Of a stretch of DNA of 38,832 nucleotides, positions 8,202 to 16,275 are shown piece after piece. Both the position numbers and the translations under genes were made by a program. Every line of letters starts with the position of its first letter. Positions within the stretch are counted from its first letter, which is position 1. The notes under the pieces were generated by a model that saw only the letters and a program-made list of their open reading frames with translations, made no database searches and was not told where the DNA came from. Source of the stretch: Bacteroidales bacterium (GTDB taxonomy: Bacteria; Bacteroidota; Bacteroidia; Bacteroidales; UBA932); assembly GCA_017429765.1 (NCBI GenBank), contig JAFROJ010000062.1, positions 1 to 38,832 of the forward strand, read 5' to 3'.

Positions 8202-9332
8202 ATGGGAGATATGATAAAGAATCCATTCCTTGTGGCAGGATATGAGTCCCCGAGATACTTTTGTGACCGTAAGAAGGAGACGGAAGAATTGTCCAATGCC
8301 TTGAGAAACGGACGGAACGTGACCCTCACTTCCCCCAGAAGGATGGGCAAGACCGGCCTGATCTTGCATCTGTTCCACTTGATAAAAGAGGAAGAGCCCA
8401 AATCAGCGGTGATATATGTCGATCTTTATTCGACCGAGAGCCTGGCGGATTTCACAAAGGTTTTCGCTTCAGCGGTCATCAACCAGCTGGAATCGAATCC
8501 CATGAGGATCTTGAAGACAGCCGCTTCCGTGGTCAAAGGATTAAGGCCGACTCTCACTATGGATGAGTTGACAGGCAAGCCGAAGATCAGCGTCGACATC
8601 ACCGGGGGAGACGAGGATTATTCCCTCGAGCAGGCGTTTCAATACATCCAGCGCTCCGGGAAGACCTGTTATATCGCCATGGATGAATTCCAACAGATCG
8701 CCAATTATCCCGAAACCACAGTGGAAGCCTTCCTCAGGGGACGGATCCAGAATCTTCACAACGCCCATTTCATCTTTTCCGGGAGCCAGGAGCACATGCT
8801 GCGGGAAATGTTCCTGTCGCCCAAGCGCCCGTTCTATCTCAGCACCTCCTTGAAATCTATCGGCCCTATTGACGAGGATGACTACTTCGCTTTCGCGAGA
8901 GGTTTCTTCGAGGAGCAGGGGCGTGATCTTCCCCAAGAGGTGTTCCATCGGGTATATCAGAACTATGAAGGTCATACCTGGTTCATCCAGATGGTGATGA
9001 ACCGGTTGTATGCCAATCCCGCGAGGGTCATTGATGACTCTCTGGTTCAGCGATGTGTTCTCGAGATTCTGAAAGAGAATGAATATTACTATCAGTCCCT
9101 GCTCCGGGCCTATTCCAAAGGACAGGCGAAACTGATGAGGGCGATCGCCCGGGAGGGCAAGGTGAAAGAGTTGACTGCGGGCTCTTTCATCATGAACCAT
9201 AAACTGACCGCGGTCAGCAGTGTGAAGAGCGCGCTCACCAGGTTGTTGGATGACGAGGTCATTTACCGCGCTGATGAAGGATACATGATTTACGACCGTT
9301 TCTTCGGGGAATGGTTGAGAAAAGACATTTAA
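8202..9332 (+). CDS. Stand-alone AAA-family ATPase with C-terminal winged helix
   Basis: This 376-residue cytoplasmic protein belongs to the archaeal-ATPase-like group of P-loop proteins (PF01637-like), which are common and often orphan in Bacteroidota. The Walker A motif is S44-PRRMGKT51, the PRRMGKT variant typical of this group. Walker B is CYIAMDEFQQI with D161-E162, and FSGSQEHML follows as a sensor-1-like strand. The last 90 residues look like a winged helix (LTAVSSVKSALTRLLDDEVI). There is no signal peptide, no transporter and no sugar-related domain, so it does not fit the PUL pathway. Its biological role is unknown. The ATG at 8202 is chosen because it lies just after the nested palindrome; the in-frame ATG at 8211 is an alternative. 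The GH92 gene follows only five bases after its stop. Confidence 0.85.
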   Translation: MGDMIKNPFLVAGYESPRYFCDRKKETEELSNALRNGRNVTLTSPRRMGKTGLILHLFHLIKEEEPKSAVIYVDLYSTESLADFTKVFASAVINQLESNPMRILKTAASVVKGLRPTLTMDELTGKPKISVDITGGDEDYSLEQAFQYIQRSGKTCYIAMDEFQQIANYPETTVEAFLRGRIQNLHNAHFIFSGSQEHMLREMFLSPKRPFYLSTSLKSIGPIDEDDYFAFARGFFEEQGRDLPQEVFHRVYQNYEGHTWFIQMVMNRLYANPARVIDDSLVQRCVLEILKENEYYYQSLLRAYSKGQAKLMRAIAREGKVKELTAGSFIMNHKLTAVSSVKSALTRLLDDEVIYRADEGYMIYDRFFGEWLRKDI

Positions 9333-9337
9333 TCTAT

Positions 9338-12229
9338 ATGGCACACATGGGACGTTTCCATAAGACTCTTATATTCTTGTCTCTGGCGTTGGCCATAGTC
9401 GGTTGTTCTGATAGGGGTTCCTTGGTGAACCGGGTCAATCCTTTCATCGGCACGGCGCTGGACGGCCACACGAGTCCGGCGGCGTCTGCTCCTTTCGGTC
9501 TTGTCCAGCTGGGGCCGGACACCCCGGACGGGGGTGTCGCGGGCTATCACGACAACGACAGGGAGATCCTCGGCTTCTCCCACACCCACCTGAGCGGCAC
9601 CGGCCAGGGGGATCTTGGGGATTTCCTGTTCACGCCCGTCGTGGGAGAGGTCCAGAAGGCGGATAATGGATTCATTGTCAGCCCGATGCCTTTCAGGAAG
9701 GAGGATGAGAGGGCCCATGCCGGGTACTATAAAGTGAGTTTCCCCTCGCTGGGAATAGTCGCCGAGATGACCGCCTTGTCGAGCGCCGGCTGCCACCGTT
9801 ACACCTTCTCCGGAAAAGGGGAGAGGAGGATACTGGTGGACATGGGTCATTCCTTGGCCTTCTCATCTCCGGACGGGATATTCTTCGAGGCCGTATCGGA
9901 CAAAAGGATAGTTGGAGGCCGGCATGTGAGAGGCTGGGCTCCGGACCGCTGGGTGTATCTGTCCGCCTTGTTCTCGGAGCCTTTCACCGGCTGCGAGACG
10001 GACGGCCACGACCGTTACCTGCTGACCTTTCCGGAGACCCTTAGCCAACTCACCATCAGCGTGGGAATATCCTCCGTCGATGCGGAAGGAGCTGAGAATA
10101 ACCGGCTCGCGGAGGCTCCTGAAGCTGACTTCGAGGCCGCTCTCAAAGCGTCGGAGGCCGCCTGGAGCGCCAGTCTAGGACGGGTCGCCGTGGAGGGAGG
10201 TTCCCCGGAGCGCCGGGAGGTTTTCTACACCGCCCTTTACCACAGCCTTATCGTCCCCAACCGGATGAACGACCTTGACGGACGTTACAAGAACTATCTC
10301 GGGGATGTCAGGACCGCCCCCTCAGGAACGGGCTTCTATTTCCCCCTGTCCCTCTGGGACACCTTCCGGAGCTGGAACCCCCTGATGACCATTCTTGAGC
10401 CCGGGCTTGTGAATGGCATGGTGTTCAGCATGTTGGACATGTACGACCTCAACGGCCAGCTGCCTCTTTGGCCGCTATGGGGCGACGAGGTGGACTGCAT
10501 GATCGGCTACCACTCAGTCTCCGTGATCGCGGACGCATGGCTCCGTGGGATAAGGGGTTTCGACGGGGAGAAGGCCTTGGAGGCGATGATAAAAACCTCG
10601 AACTCCTACCCCGCGACGGATTGGTACAATGAATATGGCTATATTCCCTGCGACCTCACCCCCCAGTCCGTCTCGATGACCCTTGAATATGCCTACGATG
10701 ACTGGTGCATAGCCCGGATGGCGGAGTCGCTCGGCCACGCTGATTTAGCCTCCGAATATGACGCCAGGGCCCTCAGGTACAGGAATCTCCTGGACACTTC
10801 CACGGGATTCTTCCGCGGAAAGGACTCGGACGGCAACTGGAGGACCCCGTTCACTCCCGACGGCACGGGACGCGAGTCCTCCCGAGACTACACCGAGGCG
10901 ACCGCCTGGCAGTACCGTCATTTCATGATCCATGACGTGGCGGGGTTCGCCGCCATGCTTGGAGGCGTCCCGGCCGCCAGGGCCTCCCTGGATTCTTTGT
11001 TCTCGGAAGGTTACGAGAGCCTGGACGACCACGCTGAGTGGTTTGTCACCGGCAGGATCGGCAAATATGCCCACGGCAATGAGCCGAGCCACGCCACGGC
11101 ATGGCTGTACAACGCTCTCGGGGATCCGTCATCTTCCCAGAGTCTAGTCAGGGAAATCATTGACAATCTTTACTCTACCGGTCCCGAAGGGCTTTGCGGC
11201 AACGAGGATTGCGGGCAGATGAGCGCCTGGTATGTCTTCGCGGCTCTCGGGTTCTACCCTCTTTGCCCTGGTACCGGGGAGTACGTCTTCTCCGCTCCGG
11301 TCTTCCCCAAGGCCACGGTCACTCTCGGCAATGGGAAGCAGTTGACAATCAGGGCTGATCATCCTGAATATCCTTACATAAAAGTAGTGTCGCTGAACGG
11401 CGAGCCGGTCCAGGCCCAGTACATCACCTACGACCAGCTTATGGGTGGCGGGGAACTTTCCTTCAAGCTCAGTAAGGAGCCTTGTCATGACCGCGACGGG
11501 CTCCAGGCGCCATATTCATTGACGGCGGGGGATCTCCTCTCGACCCCTTACTTGACCGGAGAGCCGCGTTTCTTCGACGGTACCTACACCGTCGAGGCCA
11601 GGAGCAGGACTCTGGGCGCGGAGATCAGATACACTCTCGACGGCTCCGATCCGACGGGATCATCCCCGCTTTACGAGGGCCCCTTCCAGGTCAGCGAGGA
11701 CTGTGTCATCTCCATGCGAGCTTTCGGGAGCGGTCTCGAGACAAGTCCTCTCATGAGGGCTCACGCTTTCCCGATAGAGTATCTTCCTGCCCGAAAAGAG
11801 CCATTCACCGCTCCCGGATGCCGTTTCACCTATCATCGTGGCGAGTTCAAGAAGGCCGCCGATGTCCTCGCTTCCCCGGTGGTCTCCAAGGGGATCATGG
11901 AGGGAGTGTCCATAGCCGGCGCTCCCGATGAGGATCATTTCGGGTATGTTTTCTCCGGATATATTGACGTTCCCGAAGACGGTCTTTGGGAGTTCGCCCT
12001 GCGCAGCGACGACGGAAGCGTCCTTGAGATCGACGGCCGCCTGGCGGTCAACAATGACGGCTCCCACTCGGACTACACGGCCACTGGACAGATAGCGTTG
12101 CGTGGAGGCATCCATTCTTTCCGCCTTGTCTACCTTGAGGATTATGAGGGGCAGGTCCTGGGCTGGATGTGGAAGGCCCCGGGGGCGGAACAATTCTCTG
12201 TCATTCCCGAATCGAGATTATTCCATTGA
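9338..12229 (+). CDS. GH92 exo-alpha-mannosidase with chitobiase-C and PA14 domains (copy 1)
   Basis: GH92 enzymes are calcium-dependent inverting exo-alpha-mannosidases that trim mannose from N-glycans or mannans. The 963-residue lipoprotein has its acylated Cys at residue 23 (IVGC). The GH92 N-domain begins VNPFIGTALDGHTSPAASAP and continues GFSHTHLSGTGQGDLGDF. The catalytic barrel has HGNEPSHA with the likely acid E582 and CGNEDCGQMSAW with D624 in the base region. A chitobiase/hexosaminidase C-terminal-like domain (about 745-818, IRYTLDGSDP) and a PA14 domain (about 823-963, YIDVPEDGLWEFALRSDDGS) follow, both probably glycan-binding. The ATG at 9338 is preferred over 9311, which overlaps the ATPase end; 9347 is also possible. 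The family's usual GNEPSHH is GNEPSHA here, so the linkage preference may differ. It is paralogous to the next gene. Confidence 0.93.
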   Translation: MAHMGRFHKTLIFLSLALAIVGCSDRGSLVNRVNPFIGTALDGHTSPAASAPFGLVQLGPDTPDGGVAGYHDNDREILGFSHTHLSGTGQGDLGDFLFTPVVGEVQKADNGFIVSPMPFRKEDERAHAGYYKVSFPSLGIVAEMTALSSAGCHRYTFSGKGERRILVDMGHSLAFSSPDGIFFEAVSDKRIVGGRHVRGWAPDRWVYLSALFSEPFTGCETDGHDRYLLTFPETLSQLTISVGISSVDAEGAENNRLAEAPEADFEAALKASEAAWSASLGRVAVEGGSPERREVFYTALYHSLIVPNRMNDLDGRYKNYLGDVRTAPSGTGFYFPLSLWDTFRSWNPLMTILEPGLVNGMVFSMLDMYDLNGQLPLWPLWGDEVDCMIGYHSVSVIADAWLRGIRGFDGEKALEAMIKTSNSYPATDWYNEYGYIPCDLTPQSVSMTLEYAYDDWCIARMAESLGHADLASEYDARALRYRNLLDTSTGFFRGKDSDGNWRTPFTPDGTGRESSRDYTEATAWQYRHFMIHDVAGFAAMLGGVPAARASLDSLFSEGYESLDDHAEWFVTGRIGKYAHGNEPSHATAWLYNALGDPSSSQSLVREIIDNLYSTGPEGLCGNEDCGQMSAWYVFAALGFYPLCPGTGEYVFSAPVFPKATVTLGNGKQLTIRADHPEYPYIKVVSLNGEPVQAQYITYDQLMGGGELSFKLSKEPCHDRDGLQAPYSLTAGDLLSTPYLTGEPRFFDGTYTVEARSRTLGAEIRYTLDGSDPTGSSPLYEGPFQVSEDCVISMRAFGSGLETSPLMRAHAFPIEYLPARKEPFTAPGCRFTYHRGEFKKAADVLASPVVSKGIMEGVSIAGAPDEDHFGYVFSGYIDVPEDGLWEFALRSDDGSVLEIDGRLAVNNDGSHSDYTATGQIALRGGIHSFRLVYLEDYEGQVLGWMWKAPGAEQFSVIPESRLFH

Positions 12230-12279
12230 AATAGCGGAGACAAAAGAGCATTGATTATCAATACCTTAAGCAAAGACCC

Positions 12280-15222
12280 ATGGTTATTTCAGGACATAGG
12301 AGATTATCTAACAGACTGATTATCAAGGCTGTTGTGTCTCTGCTGCCTGTAATGATGGTGGCTTGCGCTTCCGTTTTAATCTCCTGTTCCGCGAAGCGAG
12401 GAAGCAGGCAGGCTGGAAACCAGGCGCCGGCGCTCAACGATCCCGAGCGGGGCACCCGCTTCGATGTCAATGTGTTCAACGGGACCGACCTGGCCGGGAA
12501 CACCTATCCCGGGGCGACCGTCCCGTTCGGGGCGGTTCAGCTCGGCCCTGACACAAGTCCGGACCGCACCTCGGGCTATCACTACAAGGATTCGGTCATA
12601 GTGGGTTTCAGCCATAACCACCTCTCGGGAACGGGCTGTCCCGACTTCGGGGACTATCTTTTCACCCCGACCCTTTCAGGCAAGGCGGAGCCGCTCGCTT
12701 TCTCCCACAGTGATGAATATGCCTGTCCGGGCTACTACAGGGTCGATTTCCCGGCCGGGATCACAGCCGAGATGACGGCTGATGTCCACACCGGAGCGCA
12801 CAGGTACACCTTCAAGGGAGAAGGAGTCCCGCGGATCCTGGTTGACGCGGAGTATTGCGTCGGCTGGTGGAGCAAGGCCTTGAAGGCTGAGCTTAAGGCA
12901 GACGGGCCGAGGACCATAGTCGGCGAGCGTAACACCACAGCGTGGGCTCATGGACGGGACAGCTATTTCTCCGCCGAGTTCTCCGTTCCTTTTGAGAAGG
13001 TCGAGGAAGCGGGGCGAGGAAAGCTCCTTTTGACATTCCCCGAAGGGACTATGGAGGTGACGGTTCTCGCTGGACTCTCGGGAGTCAGTGTCGGGAACGC
13101 CAGGGCCAACCGTGTGGCCGAGACAGAAGGGGCGACATTCGACGACATTGTCTCCAGGGCATTCTCCCTCTGGGATGAAGCCCTTGGAAGGATCAGGGTC
13201 GAGGGTGGGCCGAAGGACGTGTTCTACACCTGCCTCTACCACACCCTCGTCACTCCCAACCGCCTTGATGACGTCGATGGAACCTACAGGGATTTCAAGG
13301 GGGAGAATCGTCGCATAGACCCCGGAACCCATTTTTACTCAACGCTTTCCCTCTGGGACACCTTCCGAAGCTGGCACCCCCTTCAGACCATCCTTGACCC
13401 GGCCCTGTCGGTTGACATCATAAAGAGCATGCTGGACATGTACGACTGTACAGGGGAGTTGCCCGTGTGGCCCCTTTCCAGTTTCGAGACCGGTTGCATG
13501 ATAGGCTATCACAGTGTCTCGGTCATCGCGGACGCCTGGCTAGGCGGCATAAGGGACTTCGACGGGGAGAGGGCGCTACAGGCCATGGTGGCGTCTTCCA
13601 GAAAGAACGAGGTCAACACTTCGGACGTCTACGCCGCTTATGGCTTTATCCCAGCAGACATCAAGGCCGAGTCGGCCTCGAAGACTCTCGAGTTCGCCTA
13701 TGACGACTGGTGCATAGCCCGCATGGCGGAAGACCTGGGCCACAAGGACATAGCCGATGAATATTTCCGTCGGGCCTTGAGTTATCAGGAGCTCTTCGAC
13801 CCCCGGACAGGATTCATGCGGGGAAAGAAGCAGGACGGGAACTGGTTCATGCCCCTTGAGCCTCTTCTCCGCTCTCGAGACTTCACGGAGGCGACACCCT
13901 GGCAGTACCGCTTTTTCGCCCCGCACGACATCAAGGGGATAGAATCTCTTATGGGAGGACGCGAGGCGATGCTCTCGGCCGTGGATTCCCTGTTCAATTA
14001 CAGGCCCAAGGGTCAGGCTTCCGTCGATGGGGACATCGGCGGGATCAGGGGGCAATATGCCCATGGCAATGAGCCCGGTCACTCCCTTCCGTGGCTTTAT
14101 TACTGGCTCGGAGAGCCTTCCAAGAGCCAGGAGGTCACGCGATGGATCCTGGAAAACGCCTACAGCGCCGCTCCGGACGGGATCTGCGGCAACGAGGATT
14201 GCGGACAGATGAGCGCCTGGTACGTGCTGGCCTCGCTGGGCATCTATCCGGTTTGTTCCGGGACCGGGCAATATATCCTCACAGCCCCCTTGTTCAGGAA
14301 GGCGGAGATCCGGCTCGGCAACGGGAAAACCTTGATCATCAAGGCGGATCATCCGGAGCACGCCTATGTCTCCGATGTCTTCCTTAACGGGAAACCAGTT
14401 GACCGGCATTATATCACGTATTCCCAAATAATGGAAGGCGGCACCCTGGAATTCAAGCTTTCCGCCCGTCCTGACCATGGTCGGGACGATCTTCCGGCAC
14501 CCTATTCCATGACCACAGGGCCGCGAGTCTCCAAACCCGCGGTCATCGGGGATCTTATCCTGTTCGAGGGGGAGGCCGAGGTGAGTATGGACTGCCGTGA
14601 GCGGGGAGCCGTGATACACTTCACCTTGGACGGTACCGACCCTTCGGCCGGGAGCCCCGTGTACACCGGCCCCTTCAAGGTCGGCGAGTCACACGTGATC
14701 AAGGCCCGCGCCTTCAAGGACGGGTTCGAGCCGTCCCCCGTCAACTCCGTCACAGCTCACAAGAATTATTACTGTCCCGTTTCCGACAAAGCCGGATTGA
14801 GGTCTGGCGTGCTGTACACCTACCATACGGCCAATTTCAAGGCTGTCTCACAGATTGAGGAGGATCCCGAGGAAGGATGGGGCGTCATGAGGGAGCCGTC
14901 CATCAGGGAGGCCGGCGCCGAGGATCATTTCGCATATAATTTCATGGGCTACATCGATGTCCCCTCGGATGGAGTGTGGTGCTTTGCCGTGACCAGCGAC
15001 GACGGGAGCGAGCTGTTCGTGGATGGGGTGAGGGTCGTGTCTAATGACGGGTCCCATGAGCCTGTCACAGTCAGCGGAAAAATACCTCTCCAGAAGGGGT
15101 ACCATTCCTTCAAGCTACATTATTTCGAGGACACTGGCGCTCAGGAGCTGTCCTGGGCATGGAAGAAGGAAGGGCCGGGAAACTTTGTTCCGGTTCCTGC
15201 CGACAGATTGTATTACAGATAA
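12280..15222 (+). CDS. GH92 exo-alpha-mannosidase with chitobiase-C and PA14 domains (copy 2)
   Basis: This is a tandem paralogue of the preceding gene with the same domain order, 980 residues long. A long N-region leads to a hydrophobic stretch and an acylated Cys, most likely residue 36 (LISC), with Cys29 possible. GH92 hallmarks are VNVFNGTDLAGNTYPGATVP, GFSHNHLSGTGCPDFGDY, HGNEPGHS with the likely acid E598, and CGNEDCGQMSAW with D640. The chitobiase-C-like domain is about 761-830 (IHFTLDGTDPSAG) and PA14 about 839-980. The copies have diverged strongly outside the active-site blocks, and GNEPSHA becomes GNEPGHS, so they probably act on different mannosyl linkages. The gene begins 50 bases after copy 1 with no promoter that I can see, and is followed after 12 bases by the metallophosphoesterase. 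Confidence 0.93.
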   Translation: MVISGHRRLSNRLIIKAVVSLLPVMMVACASVLISCSAKRGSRQAGNQAPALNDPERGTRFDVNVFNGTDLAGNTYPGATVPFGAVQLGPDTSPDRTSGYHYKDSVIVGFSHNHLSGTGCPDFGDYLFTPTLSGKAEPLAFSHSDEYACPGYYRVDFPAGITAEMTADVHTGAHRYTFKGEGVPRILVDAEYCVGWWSKALKAELKADGPRTIVGERNTTAWAHGRDSYFSAEFSVPFEKVEEAGRGKLLLTFPEGTMEVTVLAGLSGVSVGNARANRVAETEGATFDDIVSRAFSLWDEALGRIRVEGGPKDVFYTCLYHTLVTPNRLDDVDGTYRDFKGENRRIDPGTHFYSTLSLWDTFRSWHPLQTILDPALSVDIIKSMLDMYDCTGELPVWPLSSFETGCMIGYHSVSVIADAWLGGIRDFDGERALQAMVASSRKNEVNTSDVYAAYGFIPADIKAESASKTLEFAYDDWCIARMAEDLGHKDIADEYFRRALSYQELFDPRTGFMRGKKQDGNWFMPLEPLLRSRDFTEATPWQYRFFAPHDIKGIESLMGGREAMLSAVDSLFNYRPKGQASVDGDIGGIRGQYAHGNEPGHSLPWLYYWLGEPSKSQEVTRWILENAYSAAPDGICGNEDCGQMSAWYVLASLGIYPVCSGTGQYILTAPLFRKAEIRLGNGKTLIIKADHPEHAYVSDVFLNGKPVDRHYITYSQIMEGGTLEFKLSARPDHGRDDLPAPYSMTTGPRVSKPAVIGDLILFEGEAEVSMDCRERGAVIHFTLDGTDPSAGSPVYTGPFKVGESHVIKARAFKDGFEPSPVNSVTAHKNYYCPVSDKAGLRSGVLYTYHTANFKAVSQIEEDPEEGWGVMREPSIREAGAEDHFAYNFMGYIDVPSDGVWCFAVTSDDGSELFVDGVRVVSNDGSHEPVTVSGKIPLQKGYHSFKLHYFEDTGAQELSWAWKKEGPGNFVPVPADRLYYR

Positions 15223-15234
15223 ATAATAATCAAT

Positions 15235-16275
15235 ATGGACAGAAGAGATTTTATCAAGGTTTCAGGGGCGGCCGCGGCTGGGATTGCCCTCACCGGATGC
15301 GCTCCCAAGGGAGGCTCCATCAAGGTGAAGAAGGGCGGAAGCGATGTGCCGCCGCTCGCTTTCTCCGACAGGATAGCCAGAGATGTCGAGAAGCGTCCCC
15401 CGCTCAATATCAAGGAGATAACAATCGAGGCCGGAGCGACTAAGCCCTTCGATGTGATGCATGTCTCCGACACCCACATCGTCCTGGCCGACAGCAGGGA
15501 TGACGAGAGAAAGGCCCTCCTGGCCTCCAGGCGCCTGGTGTCGATGAACAGCGGGGAGCATTATCTGGAAGAGGCCATCCGTCTCGCCAACGCGGAGGGG
15601 ATGTACATGATGCACACCGGCGACCTCTACGATTTCGTCTCGGAGGCCAATCTCGACACCACGGCCAGGCACATGCTTGAGGCCGACTGGTTTGTCTGCG
15701 CCGGGAATCATGAATATTCGAAATACGTCGGCGAGGCCCGGGAGGACGAGGCCTACAAGGCTTCCAGCCGAGAGGCGGTCCAGGGCGCCTATCCGAACGA
15801 CCTCACCTTCGCCAGCAGGGTGATCAACGGGGTGAATTTCGTGGCTGTCGACGATGTGTACTACTATTTCACGGAGAGCCAGCATGCCATGATGGAGGAG
15901 GAGATGAAGAAGGGGCTTCCCGTGGTCATGATCTGCCATGTCCCGCTGTACACCCCCGAGTTCTGCAAGTCCGAGCTTGAGATCAACAAAGGCAACTGCG
16001 CCTATCTGACCGGGGTTCCGGAGGAGATCACCTCTAAATACGATCCCGGCAAGACCTATCCCGCCGGGGAGGAGTGGCGCTACCGCAAGGTCCAGCAGAA
16101 GGCGGACAAGCCGACCCTCGACTTCATCGCCTGGCTCAAGGAGCAGAGCCTCCTCAAGGCGATTCTCTGCGGCCACTGCCACAGGTTCTTCGAGGAGCGC
16201 TTCTCCCCGACAGCGATCCAATACGCGGTTGACGCCACCTATCATGGAGGAGCGCAAGTGGTTCATTTCAAATGA
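15235..16275 (+). CDS. Tat-exported lipoprotein, calcineurin-like metallophosphoesterase
   Basis: This 346-residue protein carries a twin-arginine leader (RRDFIK at 3-8) joined to a lipobox (LTGC, Cys22), so it would be folded with metal in the cytoplasm and then anchored in the cell envelope. The whole dinuclear metal set of the calcineurin-like fold is visible: SDTH (D79, H81), HTGDLYDF, CAGNHEYS, MICHVPLY and CGHCHRFF. Such enzymes cleave phosphomono- or phosphodiesters. In a locus with two GH92 mannosidases, removal of phosphate or phosphodiester groups from mannose is a reasonable role, but this is inference. Its first 28 residues nearly match those of the unrelated metallo-beta-lactamase-fold protein at 29679. 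The stop overlaps the next start (ATGA), so the two are translationally coupled. Confidence 0.88.
   Translation: MDRRDFIKVSGAAAAGIALTGCAPKGGSIKVKKGGSDVPPLAFSDRIARDVEKRPPLNIKEITIEAGATKPFDVMHVSDTHIVLADSRDDERKALLASRRLVSMNSGEHYLEEAIRLANAEGMYMMHTGDLYDFVSEANLDTTARHMLEADWFVCAGNHEYSKYVGEAREDEAYKASSREAVQGAYPNDLTFASRVINGVNFVAVDDVYYYFTESQHAMMEEEMKKGLPVVMICHVPLYTPEFCKSELEINKGNCAYLTGVPEEITSKYDPGKTYPAGEEWRYRKVQQKADKPTLDFIAWLKEQSLLKAILCGHCHRFFEERFSPTAIQYAVDATYHGGAQVVHFK

Noticed and set aside
12230-12279. Separate promoter for the second GH92
   Set aside because: The 50-base gap has no TTTG/TAnnTTTG pair with correct spacing, so co-transcription with the first GH92 is simpler.
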